From Aeromicrobium sp. (GTDB lineage: Bacteria > Actinomycetota > Actinomycetes > Propionibacteriales > Nocardioidaceae): DNA of 14,946 bases. Each line of letters begins with the position of its first letter. Within the stretch, counting starts at the first letter, position 1. Both the position numbers and the translations under genes were made by a program. The notes below the pieces were generated by a model that searched no databases, was not told where the DNA came from, and saw nothing but the letters and a program-made list of their open reading frames with translations. Where the stretch lies: NCBI GenBank assembly GCA_023254755.1, contig JALRKU010000217.1, forward strand, positions 1-14,946. The letters are read 5' to 3'. Below are positions 1 through 7,707 of this stretch, one piece after another.

Positions 1-126
1 CACGGACTGTTCGACCTGCTCGACCCTGACGACTACCGAGCCAGGACCGGGTCCTACCTCCATTCCTCCTATCCGCTCGCTGCGTATTGGTTCCTCCGGG
101 GCACCGTCCCTTCCGGCTCGCGCTGG
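1..126. other. Left-edge lead-in to the sirtuin gene, no assigned gene
   Basis: The sirtuin frame is open through all 42 codons to the window edge, so that gene could begin outside the window. However, bases 40-110 use AT-ending codons (cat, tat, gct) that the genes here avoid, which fits intergenic DNA better. On the - strand an ATG at 63-61 directly follows an AGGAGG-like run and reads to the edge without a stop, so a divergent gene is possible, although that run is too close to the ATG for a normal ribosome site. Nothing here can be named. Confidence 0.3.
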
Positions 127-927
127 GTGGACCTGTCCGGCTGGCTCGTGCTCACCGGAGCCGGCGTGTCCACGGACTCCGGCATCCCGGACTACCGCGG
201 TCCGGGGTCCCCGCCGCGCACGCCGATGACCTACCAGGAGCTGGTCGCGTCGCCGGAGGCGCACCAGCGCTACTGGGCGCGCGCGTTCGTCGGGTGGCGG
301 CAGTTCCGCGGCGCCGACCCCAACGCGACCCACCTCGCCCTGGCCGCCGTCCAGGCCGACCTGGTCGGGTTGATCACGCAGAACGTCGACGGGCTGCACG
401 AGGCGGCCGGTCACCGTGACGTCGTCGACCTGCACGGCCGCGCCGACCGCGTGATCTGCCTCGACTGCCGTGCCACGTCGACCCGCGCCGAGGTGCAGGA
501 CCGGCTCACGGCGCTCAACCCCGGATTCGACCGCACCGGCGAGGTCGCGCCGGACGGCGACGTCGTGCTCGAGCGCACCGACGACTTCGTCGTGGCGCCC
601 TGCGCGGTCTGCGGCGGACGGCTCAAGCCCGACGTCGTGTTCTTCGGCGAGAGCGTGGCCCGCCCGGTGGTGGCGCACTGCTTCGGGCTCGTCGAGCGCT
701 CCGCCGGTCTGCTGGTGCTCGGGTCGTCGCTGCACGTGATGTCGGGGCTGCGCTTCGTGCGGGCGGCCGCCAAGCAGTCGCTGCCCGTCGTCATCGTCAA
801 CCGTGGCGCGACCCGCGGCGACGACCTGGCGACCACCAAGATCGATGCAGGCTGTGCCGAAACGCTGGCCGCCTGGGGACTCACCTCTGCCGTTCCAGGG
901 CCGATCGGCAGTACGGTGACGGCATGA
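127..927 (+). CDS. Sir2-family NAD-dependent protein deacylase (SIRT4-like class II)
   Basis: Sirtuins remove acyl groups from lysine, using NAD+ and releasing nicotinamide and O-acyl-ADP-ribose; this one is expected to be cytoplasmic. Numbered from the GTG, the NAD-binding GAGVS is at 11-15, followed by GIPDYRGPG, QNVDGLH at 85-91, the catalytic His of DLHG at 103, zinc cysteines at 111/114 and 159/162 (CLDC, CAVC), LKPDVVFFGE, GSS at 199-201 and VNRG near 224. FVVAPCAVCGG and the long insert between the two Cys pairs resemble SIRT4-type class II enzymes. Only four residues precede the GWLVLTGAG strand, which is short for the family, and no Shine-Dalgarno sequence precedes the GTG. It is the only ATG/GTG/TTG in the open frame before the motif, so the true start may lie upstream of the window. 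The stop overlaps the next ATG (ATGA). Family is certain; substrate is unknown. Confidence 0.9.
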   Translation: MDLSGWLVLTGAGVSTDSGIPDYRGPGSPPRTPMTYQELVASPEAHQRYWARAFVGWRQFRGADPNATHLALAAVQADLVGLITQNVDGLHEAAGHRDVVDLHGRADRVICLDCRATSTRAEVQDRLTALNPGFDRTGEVAPDGDVVLERTDDFVVAPCAVCGGRLKPDVVFFGESVARPVVAHCFGLVERSAGLLVLGSSLHVMSGLRFVRAAAKQSLPVVIVNRGATRGDDLATTKIDAGCAETLAAWGLTSAVPGPIGSTVTA

Positions 928-1583
928 GCGCTTCCACACCTCCTCCGCCACCGCCGTCGTCGCCCGTGCCGCCTCCGCCCCCGGGAGCTCCGCTGCCGAG
1001 CAGCGGCTACCCCGTCTCGTACTCCTTCGACGCCCCCGAGCGGGTCGCTCGCTGGCGTCCACTGGTGCACTGGCTGCTGGTGATCCCGCACGTCGTGATC
1101 CTGTACGCGCTCGCCATCGTGTCGAGCATCGTGGTGCTCATCTCGTGGTTCGCCGGCGTGATCCTGGGACGCATCCCCGAGGGCCTGCAGTCGATCACCG
1201 TGCTGTACAGCCGCTACAGCGCCCGGGTGACCTCGTACCTGCAGTTCCAGCGCGGCGAGTACCCGCCGTTCAACTTCTCGACCGACTTCGCCGATCCGGG
1301 CGGCGACCGGGTGCGCTTCGACGTCGTGCCTCAGATCGACGGACGCAGCCGCCTCACGATCTTCTTCCGCTTCTTGCTGGTCATCCCGCTGATGTTCGTG
1401 AGCATCTTCTACGTCATCGCGTGGTACGTCGTCATGGTCATCGGCTTCTTCGCCGTCATCATCCTGGGTCGCTGGCCGGCCGGTCTCCAGTCGTTCCTCG
1501 TCGGGTTCAACCGCTTCAACTCGCGGGTCGGCGCCTACTACAACCTGCTGACCGACGACTACCCGCCGTTCGGCTTCCAGTGA
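924..1583 (+). CDS. DUF4389 membrane protein with tandem repeats
   Basis: This 219-residue protein of unknown function begins with a proline-rich tail (about residues 6-25) and continues with two copies of the DUF4389 unit, near 45-118 and 143-219. Each copy has LLVIP, two hydrophobic segments, ILGR(I/W)P-x-GLQS, a Tyr/Phe-Asn-Arg stretch and YPPF-x-F. Four membrane segments are visible (about 47-72, 68-82, 147-166 and 163-181; the exact boundaries are blurred). Internal duplication of the unit is usual for the family. The ATG overlaps the sirtuin stop by four bases, so the two are probably translated together, but no known pathway links them. The product is presumed to sit in the cytoplasmic membrane with the Pro-rich tail exposed. 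The domain call is secure, the role is unknown. Confidence 0.85.
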   Translation: MSASTPPPPPPSSPVPPPPPGAPLPSSGYPVSYSFDAPERVARWRPLVHWLLVIPHVVILYALAIVSSIVVLISWFAGVILGRIPEGLQSITVLYSRYSARVTSYLQFQRGEYPPFNFSTDFADPGGDRVRFDVVPQIDGRSRLTIFFRFLLVIPLMFVSIFYVIAWYVVMVIGFFAVIILGRWPAGLQSFLVGFNRFNSRVGAYYNLLTDDYPPFGFQ

Positions 1584-1588
1584 CCCTC

Positions 1589-1594
1589 TAGCGT
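1589..1594 (+). promoter_or_regulatory. Candidate leaderless -10 box (TAGCGT) for the MDR gene
   Basis: TAGCGT ends seven bases before the ATG at 1602 and lies in the 18-base gap after the DUF4389 stop. A transcript from it would start at or next to the ATG. No convincing -35 box is seen. The call rests on the same spacing at other genes in this window. Confidence 0.4.
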
Positions 1595-1601
1595 CGAGGG
1601 C

Positions 1602-2568
1602 ATGGCCGCCTCGACGCAGATCCGCCTCGTCTCCCGTCCCGTCGGCGAGCCCGCCGACTCCGACTTCGAGACCGCCGTCGTCGAGCTCGCTGGGCTCGGC
1701 GACGGCGACGTGCTGCTGCGCACCGTGTACCTCTCGCTCGACCCCGCTGGGTGACGTCGTGGTGGGGGCCACGGTGTGCGAGGTCGTCGAGTCACGCTCC
1801 GCCGATCACCCGGTGGGGGCGTTCGTGCTGGCCTACACCGGGTGGCAGACCCATGCGGTCGTCCCGGCGCGGCACACGCGCCGGCTGGACCCCGACGCCG
1901 CTCCCGTCTCCACCGCGCTGGGCGTCCTGGGCATGCCCGGCTTCACCGCGTACGCCGGTCTGCTCGAGATCGGCCGCCCTGCCGAGGGCGAGACGGTCGT
2001 CGTCGCGGCTGCCGCGGGCCCCGTCGGGTCCGCGGTCGGCCAGATCGCCCAGCAGCGAGGCGCACGCTCGGTCGGCATCGCGGGCGGCGCCGACAAGGTG
2101 CGCCTGCTGGTCGACGAGTTCGGCTTCGACGCCGCCGTCGACCACCGCTCGCCGACGTTCCTCGACGACCTCGCCGCCGCCACTCCCGACGGGGTCGACG
2201 TGTACTTCGAGAACGTCGGCGGCACGGTCGGCGAGGCCGTCGTGCGCCGCATGAACACCTACGGCCGCGTGCCGGTGTGCGGCCTGGTCGCCGACTACAA
2301 CGCCACCGAGCCGCGCGGGGGCGCCGAGCCGTCGCCGGCGTTCCTGCGGCGCGTGCTCACCCGGAGCCTCACGATCCGCGGGTTCATCCAGGACGAGTTC
2401 CAGGCCCGGCTCGGCGAGCAGTTCCAGCGCGAGATGGGCGCGTGGGTCGCCGACGGCACCGTGCGCTACCGCGAGGACGTGGTCGACGGCCTCGAGAACG
2501 CGGTCGAGGCGTTCCGCGGCCTCCTGACGGGCCGCAACGTGGGCAAGCTGCTGGTGCGCGTCAGCTGA
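1602..2568 (+). pseudogene. MDR-family NADP-dependent oxidoreductase, disrupted by frameshift/deletion
   Basis: The family is the zinc-independent medium-chain reductase group (curcumin/prostaglandin reductase type, NADPH-dependent alkene reduction). The ATG at 1602 encodes 48 residues of a normal N-terminus ending LSLDP, then stops at 1752-1754. The rest resumes in another frame as PLGDVVVGATVCEVVES from about 1744 and runs intact to 2568. It includes the nucleotide-binding AAAGPVGSAVGQ, YFENVGG, RVPVCGL, LTIRGF and the C-terminal GRNVGKLLV. Family members normally carry YMRGRM and about ten more residues between these halves, so about 15-17 codons appear to be missing, with a length of 3n+2 bases. 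Translation from the GTG at 1759 would give 269 residues lacking the start of the GroES-like domain, without a visible ribosome site. Either this is a decaying gene or an assembly error sits at about 1743-1746. Its stop overlaps the convergent serA stop. Confidence 0.8.
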
Positions 2569-3811
2569 GCTGGCGGATGCGGACCGTCTCGGGCAGCTGC
2601 GCGAGCTCGGCCAGCACCTCGGGGCTCACGGGCTCGGCGACGTCGGTGAGCACGTAGCCGTTCTCCCCCCGCGTCGCGAGCGACTGGGCCTCGATGTTGA
2701 CGCCGCGGTCGCCCAGCAGCCCGTTGATCGTGGCCAGCACGCCGGGGGCGTTGCGGTGCACGTGGGCGATGCGATGCCCGTCGACGTTCGCCGGCAGGTT
2801 GATCTCGGGCAGGTTCACGCTGAGCGACGTGCCACCGTACGCCGCGTAGTTGCGCAGCTTGGAGGCGACGAAGCGACCGATGTCCTGCTGCGCCTCCTCG
2901 GTCGAGCCACCGACGTGCGGCGTGAGGATGACGTTGGGGACGCCCTGCAGCTCCGACGTGAACGGATCGCCCTGCCGCTTGGGCTCGATCGGGAAGACGT
3001 CGACCGCCGCCCCGGCGATGTGGCCGGACTCGAGGTTCTCGCGGAGCGCGGCCGGGTCGAACGCGATGCCGCGCGACAGGTTGAGGAACAGCGAGCGCGG
3101 CTTCATGGCGGCGAACTCCGGCGCGCCGAAGAACCCGGCGTTGCCGGGGCGGCCGTCGACGTGCAGCGACACGACGTCGGACTGCTCCAGCAGCTCCTCG
3201 AGGGTCGAGCAGCGCTTGGCGTTGCCCAGGGCGAGCTTGTCGTCGATGTCGTAGAAGATCACCTTCAGGCCCAGCGCCTCGGCGATGACCGACAGCTGGC
3301 TGCCGATGTTGCCGTAGCCCACGATGCCGAGGGTGCGGCCGCGGATCTCGTGGCTGCCGGCGGCCGACTTGTTCCACACCCCGGCGTGCATGTCGGTCGA
3401 CTTCTCGTGGAGGCGGCGGGCCAGCGAGATGATCTCGGCGATGGCCAGCTCGACGACGCTGCGGGTGTTGGAGTACGGCGCGTTGAAGACCGCGATGCCG
3501 CGGCTCGAGGTGGCCGGCAGGTCGATCTGGTTGGTGCCGATGCAGAACGCACCGATCGCCATCAGGTCGGGCGCGGCGTCGAGCACCTTCTCGGTGATGT
3601 AGGTCGTCGAGCGGATGCCGAGCAGGTGGACGCCCTGGATCGCCTCGATCAGCTCGTCCTCGCCCAGCGCTCCGTCCTGCGTCCGGACCTGGTAGCCCTT
3701 GCCGCGCAGGAAGTCCCTGCCGTCGGGGTGGATGTTCTCGAGCAGCAGCACCGAGACGTCGCGGTCGTCGAGCTTCTGCTGGGGCGCGGTCGGGCTCATG
3801 GTCATCATCAT
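2561..3811 (-). CDS. serA: D-3-phosphoglycerate dehydrogenase (SerA, E. coli-type with ACT domain)
   Basis: It oxidises 3-phosphoglycerate to 3-phosphohydroxypyruvate with NAD+, the first committed step of serine synthesis. The 416-residue product has FCIGTNQIDL near 89-98, the Rossmann motif GYGNIG at 165-170, and the catalytic triad positions Arg247 (NLSRG), Glu276 (PIEPK) and His299 (TPHVGG). A C-terminal ACT domain starts at about 347. The serine-feedback residues known from E. coli SerA appear conserved: the HVHRN motif (350-354) and Asn372. Length and motifs match the approximately 410-residue E. coli form, not the approximately 530-residue form typical of mycobacteria. The start is the first of three consecutive ATGs, set by a GGAGGA eight bases upstream. 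A ZTP-type riboswitch precedes it, so expression should respond to one-carbon status as well as serine feedback on the enzyme. It converges with the MDR remnant, sharing eight bases at the stops. Confidence 0.95.
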   Translation of the reverse strand: MMMTMSPTAPQQKLDDRDVSVLLLENIHPDGRDFLRGKGYQVRTQDGALGEDELIEAIQGVHLLGIRSTTYITEKVLDAAPDLMAIGAFCIGTNQIDLPATSSRGIAVFNAPYSNTRSVVELAIAEIISLARRLHEKSTDMHAGVWNKSAAGSHEIRGRTLGIVGYGNIGSQLSVIAEALGLKVIFYDIDDKLALGNAKRCSTLEELLEQSDVVSLHVDGRPGNAGFFGAPEFAAMKPRSLFLNLSRGIAFDPAALRENLESGHIAGAAVDVFPIEPKRQGDPFTSELQGVPNVILTPHVGGSTEEAQQDIGRFVASKLRNYAAYGGTSLSVNLPEINLPANVDGHRIAHVHRNAPGVLATINGLLGDRGVNIEAQSLATRGENGYVLTDVAEPVSPEVLAELAQLPETVRIRQLS

Positions 3812-3819
3812 GTCGGCTG

Positions 3820-3825
3820 TCCTCC
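3820..3825 (-). promoter_or_regulatory. Strong ribosome-binding site of serA
   Basis: GGAGGA on the - strand lies eight bases before the ATG at 3811 and decides that start over the much longer open frame that continues upstream. It directly abuts the hairpin at 3827-3848, so its access could be controlled by the riboswitch. Confidence 0.85.
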
Positions 3826-3826
3826 G

Positions 3827-3848
3827 GTCAGCGTCAATCGGTGCTGAC
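3827..3848 (-). promoter_or_regulatory. Hairpin beside the serA ribosome site (candidate expression platform)
   Basis: GTCAGC and GCTGAC form a perfect six-base-pair stem around a ten-base loop. It lies between the ZTP-type aptamer and the Shine-Dalgarno sequence. No U-run follows any stem before the ATG, so control of translation initiation seems more likely than transcription termination. The alternative pairing partner was not identified. Confidence 0.45.
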
Positions 3849-3849
3849 G

Positions 3850-3930
3850 GGGCCCAGGCGAACGGTCCCAGATCATCGGGCTGTCGGGCGCTCCCCGGTG
3901 GTACCCACCTCAACGCCAGTCGCGCCGACG
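3850..3930 (-). ncRNA. ZTP (pfl) riboswitch aptamer upstream of serA
   Basis: On the - strand, in order: GACTGGCG (3921-3914), the perfect hairpin GGTGG-GTA-CCACC (3909-3897), GGGGAGCG (3896-3889), a short variable linker, then CCGTTCGCCTGGGC (3865-3852). This is the conserved order I recall for pfl RNAs (Rfam RF01750): a GACUGGC strand, a GGUGG-type stem leading into CCGGGGAGC, and a second small domain CCG..CGCCUGGGC. These RNAs bind ZMP/ZTP, which build up when 10-formyl-tetrahydrofolate is short, and turn on purine and one-carbon genes. serA fits because serine is the main one-carbon donor through GlyA. The match is by memory of the consensus; no covariance search was run. Confidence 0.85.
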
Positions 3931-3935
3931 TCTCC

Positions 3936-3965
3936 AGTCTACGCGCTGGGCGTGCCCTGGGTGAA
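3936..3965 (-). promoter_or_regulatory. Candidate serA promoter overlapping the end of the thioesterase gene
   Basis: On the - strand TTCACC (3965-3960), an 18-base spacer and TAGACT (3941-3936) read as -35 and -10. The TAG of the -10 box is the thioesterase stop codon. Transcription would start at about 3929, just where the riboswitch begins, so serA could be transcribed alone as well as by read-through from the thioesterase gene. Confidence 0.45.
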
Positions 3966-4370
3966 ACGCGCGAGCGCCTCCGGCGGGATCTCCCGGTCGA
4001 GGTTCGCGAGGCGCACCTGGCCCTGCGCCACGAGCCGTCCGTCCTGGTCGTGGGAGTCCAGGTGCCACAGCTGCTGGGACCGGCCGCGGTGGATCGGCGT
4101 GGCGGTGACGCTGATGGTGTCGCCGACCGACGCCTGGCGCAGGAAGTCGGTGAGGTTGCTGGTGCCGACGATGACGCCCTTGTCACCGAGCCAGGTCTGG
4201 GCCGCGACGCTGGCCGTCGACTCGTGGACGGCGCAGTAGATGCCGCCGTGGGGGATGCCGAACGGCTGCAGGTGCTGGTCGGTGATCGTGAAGGTGGCCA
4301 CGACCTTGTCGGGGCCCAGCTCGGCGTACTGCACACCGAGGACGCCGTCGAGTCCGGGGATGTCGCTCAT
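3939..4370 (-). CDS. PaaI-family hotdog-fold thioesterase
   Basis: This 143-residue protein belongs to the PaaI/YdiI-like hotdog family, which hydrolyses acyl-CoA or aryl-CoA thioesters in the cytoplasm. Visible features are PFGIPHGGIYCAVHE (36-50), with the HGG loop at 41-43 and the likely catalytic acid Glu50, followed by the central helix STASVAAQ, then GTSNLTDFLRQASVGD and the strand-rich half TISVTATPIHRGRSQQLW. Length is normal for the family. The start is the ATG at 4370, six bases after TAGGCT, which suggests a leaderless transcript. It lies 55 bases from the divergent copper operon, and the operator there covers the region where this gene's -35 would lie. The downstream neighbour is the riboswitch and serA. 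The substrate is unknown; the family call is strong. Confidence 0.88.
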   Translation of the reverse strand: MSDIPGLDGVLGVQYAELGPDKVVATFTITDQHLQPFGIPHGGIYCAVHESTASVAAQTWLGDKGVIVGTSNLTDFLRQASVGDTISVTATPIHRGRSQQLWHLDSHDQDGRLVAQGQVRLANLDREIPPEALARFTQGTPSA

Positions 4371-4376
4371 GGACCG

Positions 4377-4382
4377 AGCCTA
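4377..4382 (-). promoter_or_regulatory. Candidate leaderless -10 box (TAGGCT) for the thioesterase gene
   Basis: On the - strand TAGGCT ends six bases before the ATG. With a 17-base spacer the -35 would be GGGTAT, which overlaps the CsoR-type operator of the divergent operon and is a poor -35 match. Confidence 0.45.
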
Positions 4383-4390
4383 TGCCCGGC

Positions 4391-4419
4391 TTGAATTGCA
4401 TACCCCCTGGGGGTATACA
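4391..4419 (+). promoter_or_regulatory. Promoter of the copper operon (leaderless)
   Basis: TTGAAT (4391-4396), exactly 17 bases, and TATACA (4414-4419) form the clearest promoter in the window. The -10 box ends six bases before the ATG at 4426, so transcription should begin at or next to the A of the start codon, leaving no 5' leader. The spacer is almost entirely filled by the operator. Confidence 0.85.
4400..4416. promoter_or_regulatory. CsoR-type operator, inverted repeat ATACCCCC-T-GGGGGTAT
   Basis: The arms are perfect eight-base inverted repeats around one central T. TACCCC/GGGGTA G-tract palindromes are the known target type of CsoR/RcnR-family repressors, and csoR is the second gene of the operon. 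The site occupies the -35/-10 spacer and the first three bases of the -10 box, so apo-CsoR should exclude RNA polymerase and copper should relieve this. It could also affect the divergent thioesterase promoter. Confidence 0.88.
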
Positions 4420-4425
4420 GAGATC

Positions 4426-4980
4426 ATGCGCACTCGACTCGTCCTCCTGCTCGCCGCCCTCCTCGTCGCCGCCGGCTGCTCCGGCGGAGACGACCCCGAC
4501 CCCGACGACGTCGCGTTCGTGCAGGGCATGGTGCCCCACCACGAGCAGGCGGTCGAGATGGCCGCCATGGTCGACGACCACGCCGACGTCAGCCCCGAGC
4601 TCGCCGACCTCGCCGACCGCATCGAGGCGGCCCAGCAGCCCGAGATCGACCGCATGGAGGGCTGGCTCGACGACTGGGACGTCGACGACCACGGCTCGAT
4701 GGACCACGGCGACATGGAGGGCATGGACCACGGCGGCATGGACCACGGCGGGATGGACGGCATGATGTCGGCCGACCAGATGAGCGAGCTCGCGTCGCTC
4801 GACGGTGCCGCGTTCGAGCAGCGCTGGCTCGAGATGATGATCGAGCACCACCGGGGCGCCGTGCGGTCGGCCGAGTCGGTCATCACCGACGGCACCGATC
4901 CCGACGTGCGCGACCTCGCCCGAGACGTCGTCCGCACGCAGACCGCGGAGATCACCGAGATGGAGGGCCTGCTGCGATGA
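4426..4980 (+). CDS. DUF305 lipoprotein with His/Met-rich segment, first gene of copper operon
   Basis: This 184-residue protein is probably exported and lipid-anchored: the signal peptide ends VAAGC with the lipobox cysteine at 18. The mature part has the two DUF305 signatures, FVQGMVPHHEQAVEMAAM (about 31-48) and EMMIEHHRGAV (about 135-145). Between them is a His/Met-rich segment built of MDHG units (about 92-112). DUF305 proteins are often found with copper genes, and the HH and Met pairs are plausible Cu(I)/Cu(II) ligands, so a role as an outside copper buffer is likely but inferred. The ATG at 4426 is chosen because the signal peptide begins there and the promoter -10 lies six bases away; the longer open frame upstream would run through the promoter. 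Its TGA overlaps the csoR ATG. Confidence 0.88.
   Translation: MRTRLVLLLAALLVAAGCSGGDDPDPDDVAFVQGMVPHHEQAVEMAAMVDDHADVSPELADLADRIEAAQQPEIDRMEGWLDDWDVDDHGSMDHGDMEGMDHGGMDHGGMDGMMSADQMSELASLDGAAFEQRWLEMMIEHHRGAVRSAESVITDGTDPDVRDLARDVVRTQTAEITEMEGLLR
4699..4764 (+). repeat. Short in-frame direct repeats encoding MDHG units
   Basis: ATGGACCACGGC occurs exactly at 4699-4710, 4723-4734 and 4738-4749, and a shortened variant starts at 4753. The spacings (24 and 15 bases) keep the frame. The repeats encode the metal-binding-like His/Met segment and are a likely place for length variation by slippage. Confidence 0.8.
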
Positions 4981-5270
4981 CCCACGACCACGTCCACCCC
5001 GGCTACTCCGACGACAAGGCCGCGGTCCTCAAGCGCCTCAGGCGCGTCGAGGGCCAGGTCCGCGGGATCACCCGCATGGTCGAGGACGACACCTACTGCA
5101 TCGACGTCCTGACGCAGGTGTCCGCGACCACCAAGGCCCTCGAGGCCGTCGCCCTCAAGCTCCTCGAGGAGCACCTCGCGCACTGCGTCGTCGACGCGGC
5201 CCGCGCCGGCGACCCGGCCGAGAAGGTCAAGGAAGCCTCCGACGCCATCGCGCGTCTCGTCCGTTCCTGA
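4977..5270 (+). CDS. csoR: Copper-sensing transcriptional repressor CsoR
   Basis: CsoR is an all-helical tetrameric repressor that leaves DNA when it binds Cu(I). The 97-residue product has the family opening KAAVLKRLRRVEGQVRGI and the C-H-C copper ligands Cys41, His66 and Cys70, with the same spacing as Cys36/His61/Cys65 of the M. tuberculosis protein. The second-shell Tyr40 and Glu86 are also present at the same offset. A small N-terminal HDHVH stretch adds possible metal ligands. The start overlaps the DUF305 stop (ATGA) and has GGAGGG nine bases upstream. The operator it should bind lies in the promoter of its own operon, so negative autoregulation is expected. The C-H-C pattern favours copper over nickel or cobalt sensing (RcnR) and over persulfide sensing (CstR). 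Confidence 0.95.
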   Translation: MTHDHVHPGYSDDKAAVLKRLRRVEGQVRGITRMVEDDTYCIDVLTQVSATTKALEAVALKLLEEHLAHCVVDAARAGDPAEKVKEASDAIARLVRS

Positions 5271-5282
5271 AGGGGGACCACC

Positions 5283-5518
5283 ATGAGCACCACCACCGAC
5301 TACCGCGTCACCGGGATGACCTGCGGCCACTGCGCCAGCGCGGTCACCGAGGAGATCACCGCGCTCGACGGCGTCACCGCCGTCGACGTCGCCCTGGTCG
5401 AGGGCGGCACCTCGACCGTCACCGTCACCAGCGACGCCCCGCTCGACGAGGCGGCGGTCGCCGCCGCGGTCGACGAGGCCGGTTACGCCCTGGCAGGCCC
5501 GAGGGACCTGCCGCTGGC

Positions 5519-5522
<4 letters not shown>
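5283..5522 (+). CDS. copZ: CopZ-like copper chaperone (HMA domain)
   Basis: This 79-residue single heavy-metal-associated domain carries Cu(I) in the cytoplasm and hands it to the ATPase and probably to CsoR. The metal site is GMTCGHC (11-17, Cys14 and Cys17), followed by helix residues ASAVTEEITALDGV and the usual second half ending DEAGYAL. It lies 12 bases after csoR behind an AGGGGG ribosome site, and its TGA overlaps the copA ATG. The extra His between the two cysteines (CGHC) is common in actinobacterial CopZ proteins. Length is slightly above the usual 68-70 residues because of a short C-terminal tail. Confidence 0.93.
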
Positions 5523-7680
<2,158 letters not shown>

Positions 7681-7684
<4 letters not shown>

Positions 7685-7707
7685 CCTCCCCGGGGACCTG
7701 GGGTCAG
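7681..7707. terminator. Weak inverted repeat between convergent copA and Abi-alpha genes
   Basis: CTGACC and GGTCAG form a six-pair stem around a 15-base GC-rich loop that includes CCCCGGGG. Each arm contains the stop codon of one of the two facing genes. There is no T-run on either side, so a role as a bidirectional terminator is only possible. Confidence 0.3.

Noticed and set aside
411..1772. 453-codon - strand open frame opposite the sirtuin and DUF4389 genes
   Set aside because: No recognisable domain, and both + strand genes carry clear family motifs.
1759..2568. Intact 269-residue oxidoreductase starting at the GTG at 1759
   Set aside because: No ribosome site, and the missing first part of the substrate-binding domain lies just upstream in another frame, so a broken gene explains it better.
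3812..4336. Upstream extension of the serA reading frame to give a 591-residue protein
   Set aside because: The extension runs through the riboswitch and antisense to the thioesterase gene; GGAGGA eight bases before 3811 and homology set the start there.
4240..4425. Upstream extension of the DUF305 gene
   Set aside because: It would include the promoter and operator and bury the signal peptide; the ATG at 4426 gives a proper lipoprotein signal.
4699..4764. Tandem repeats considered as a CRISPR-like or structural DNA repeat
   Set aside because: The 12-base units are in frame, have unequal short spacing and encode a His/Met segment; there are no spacers.
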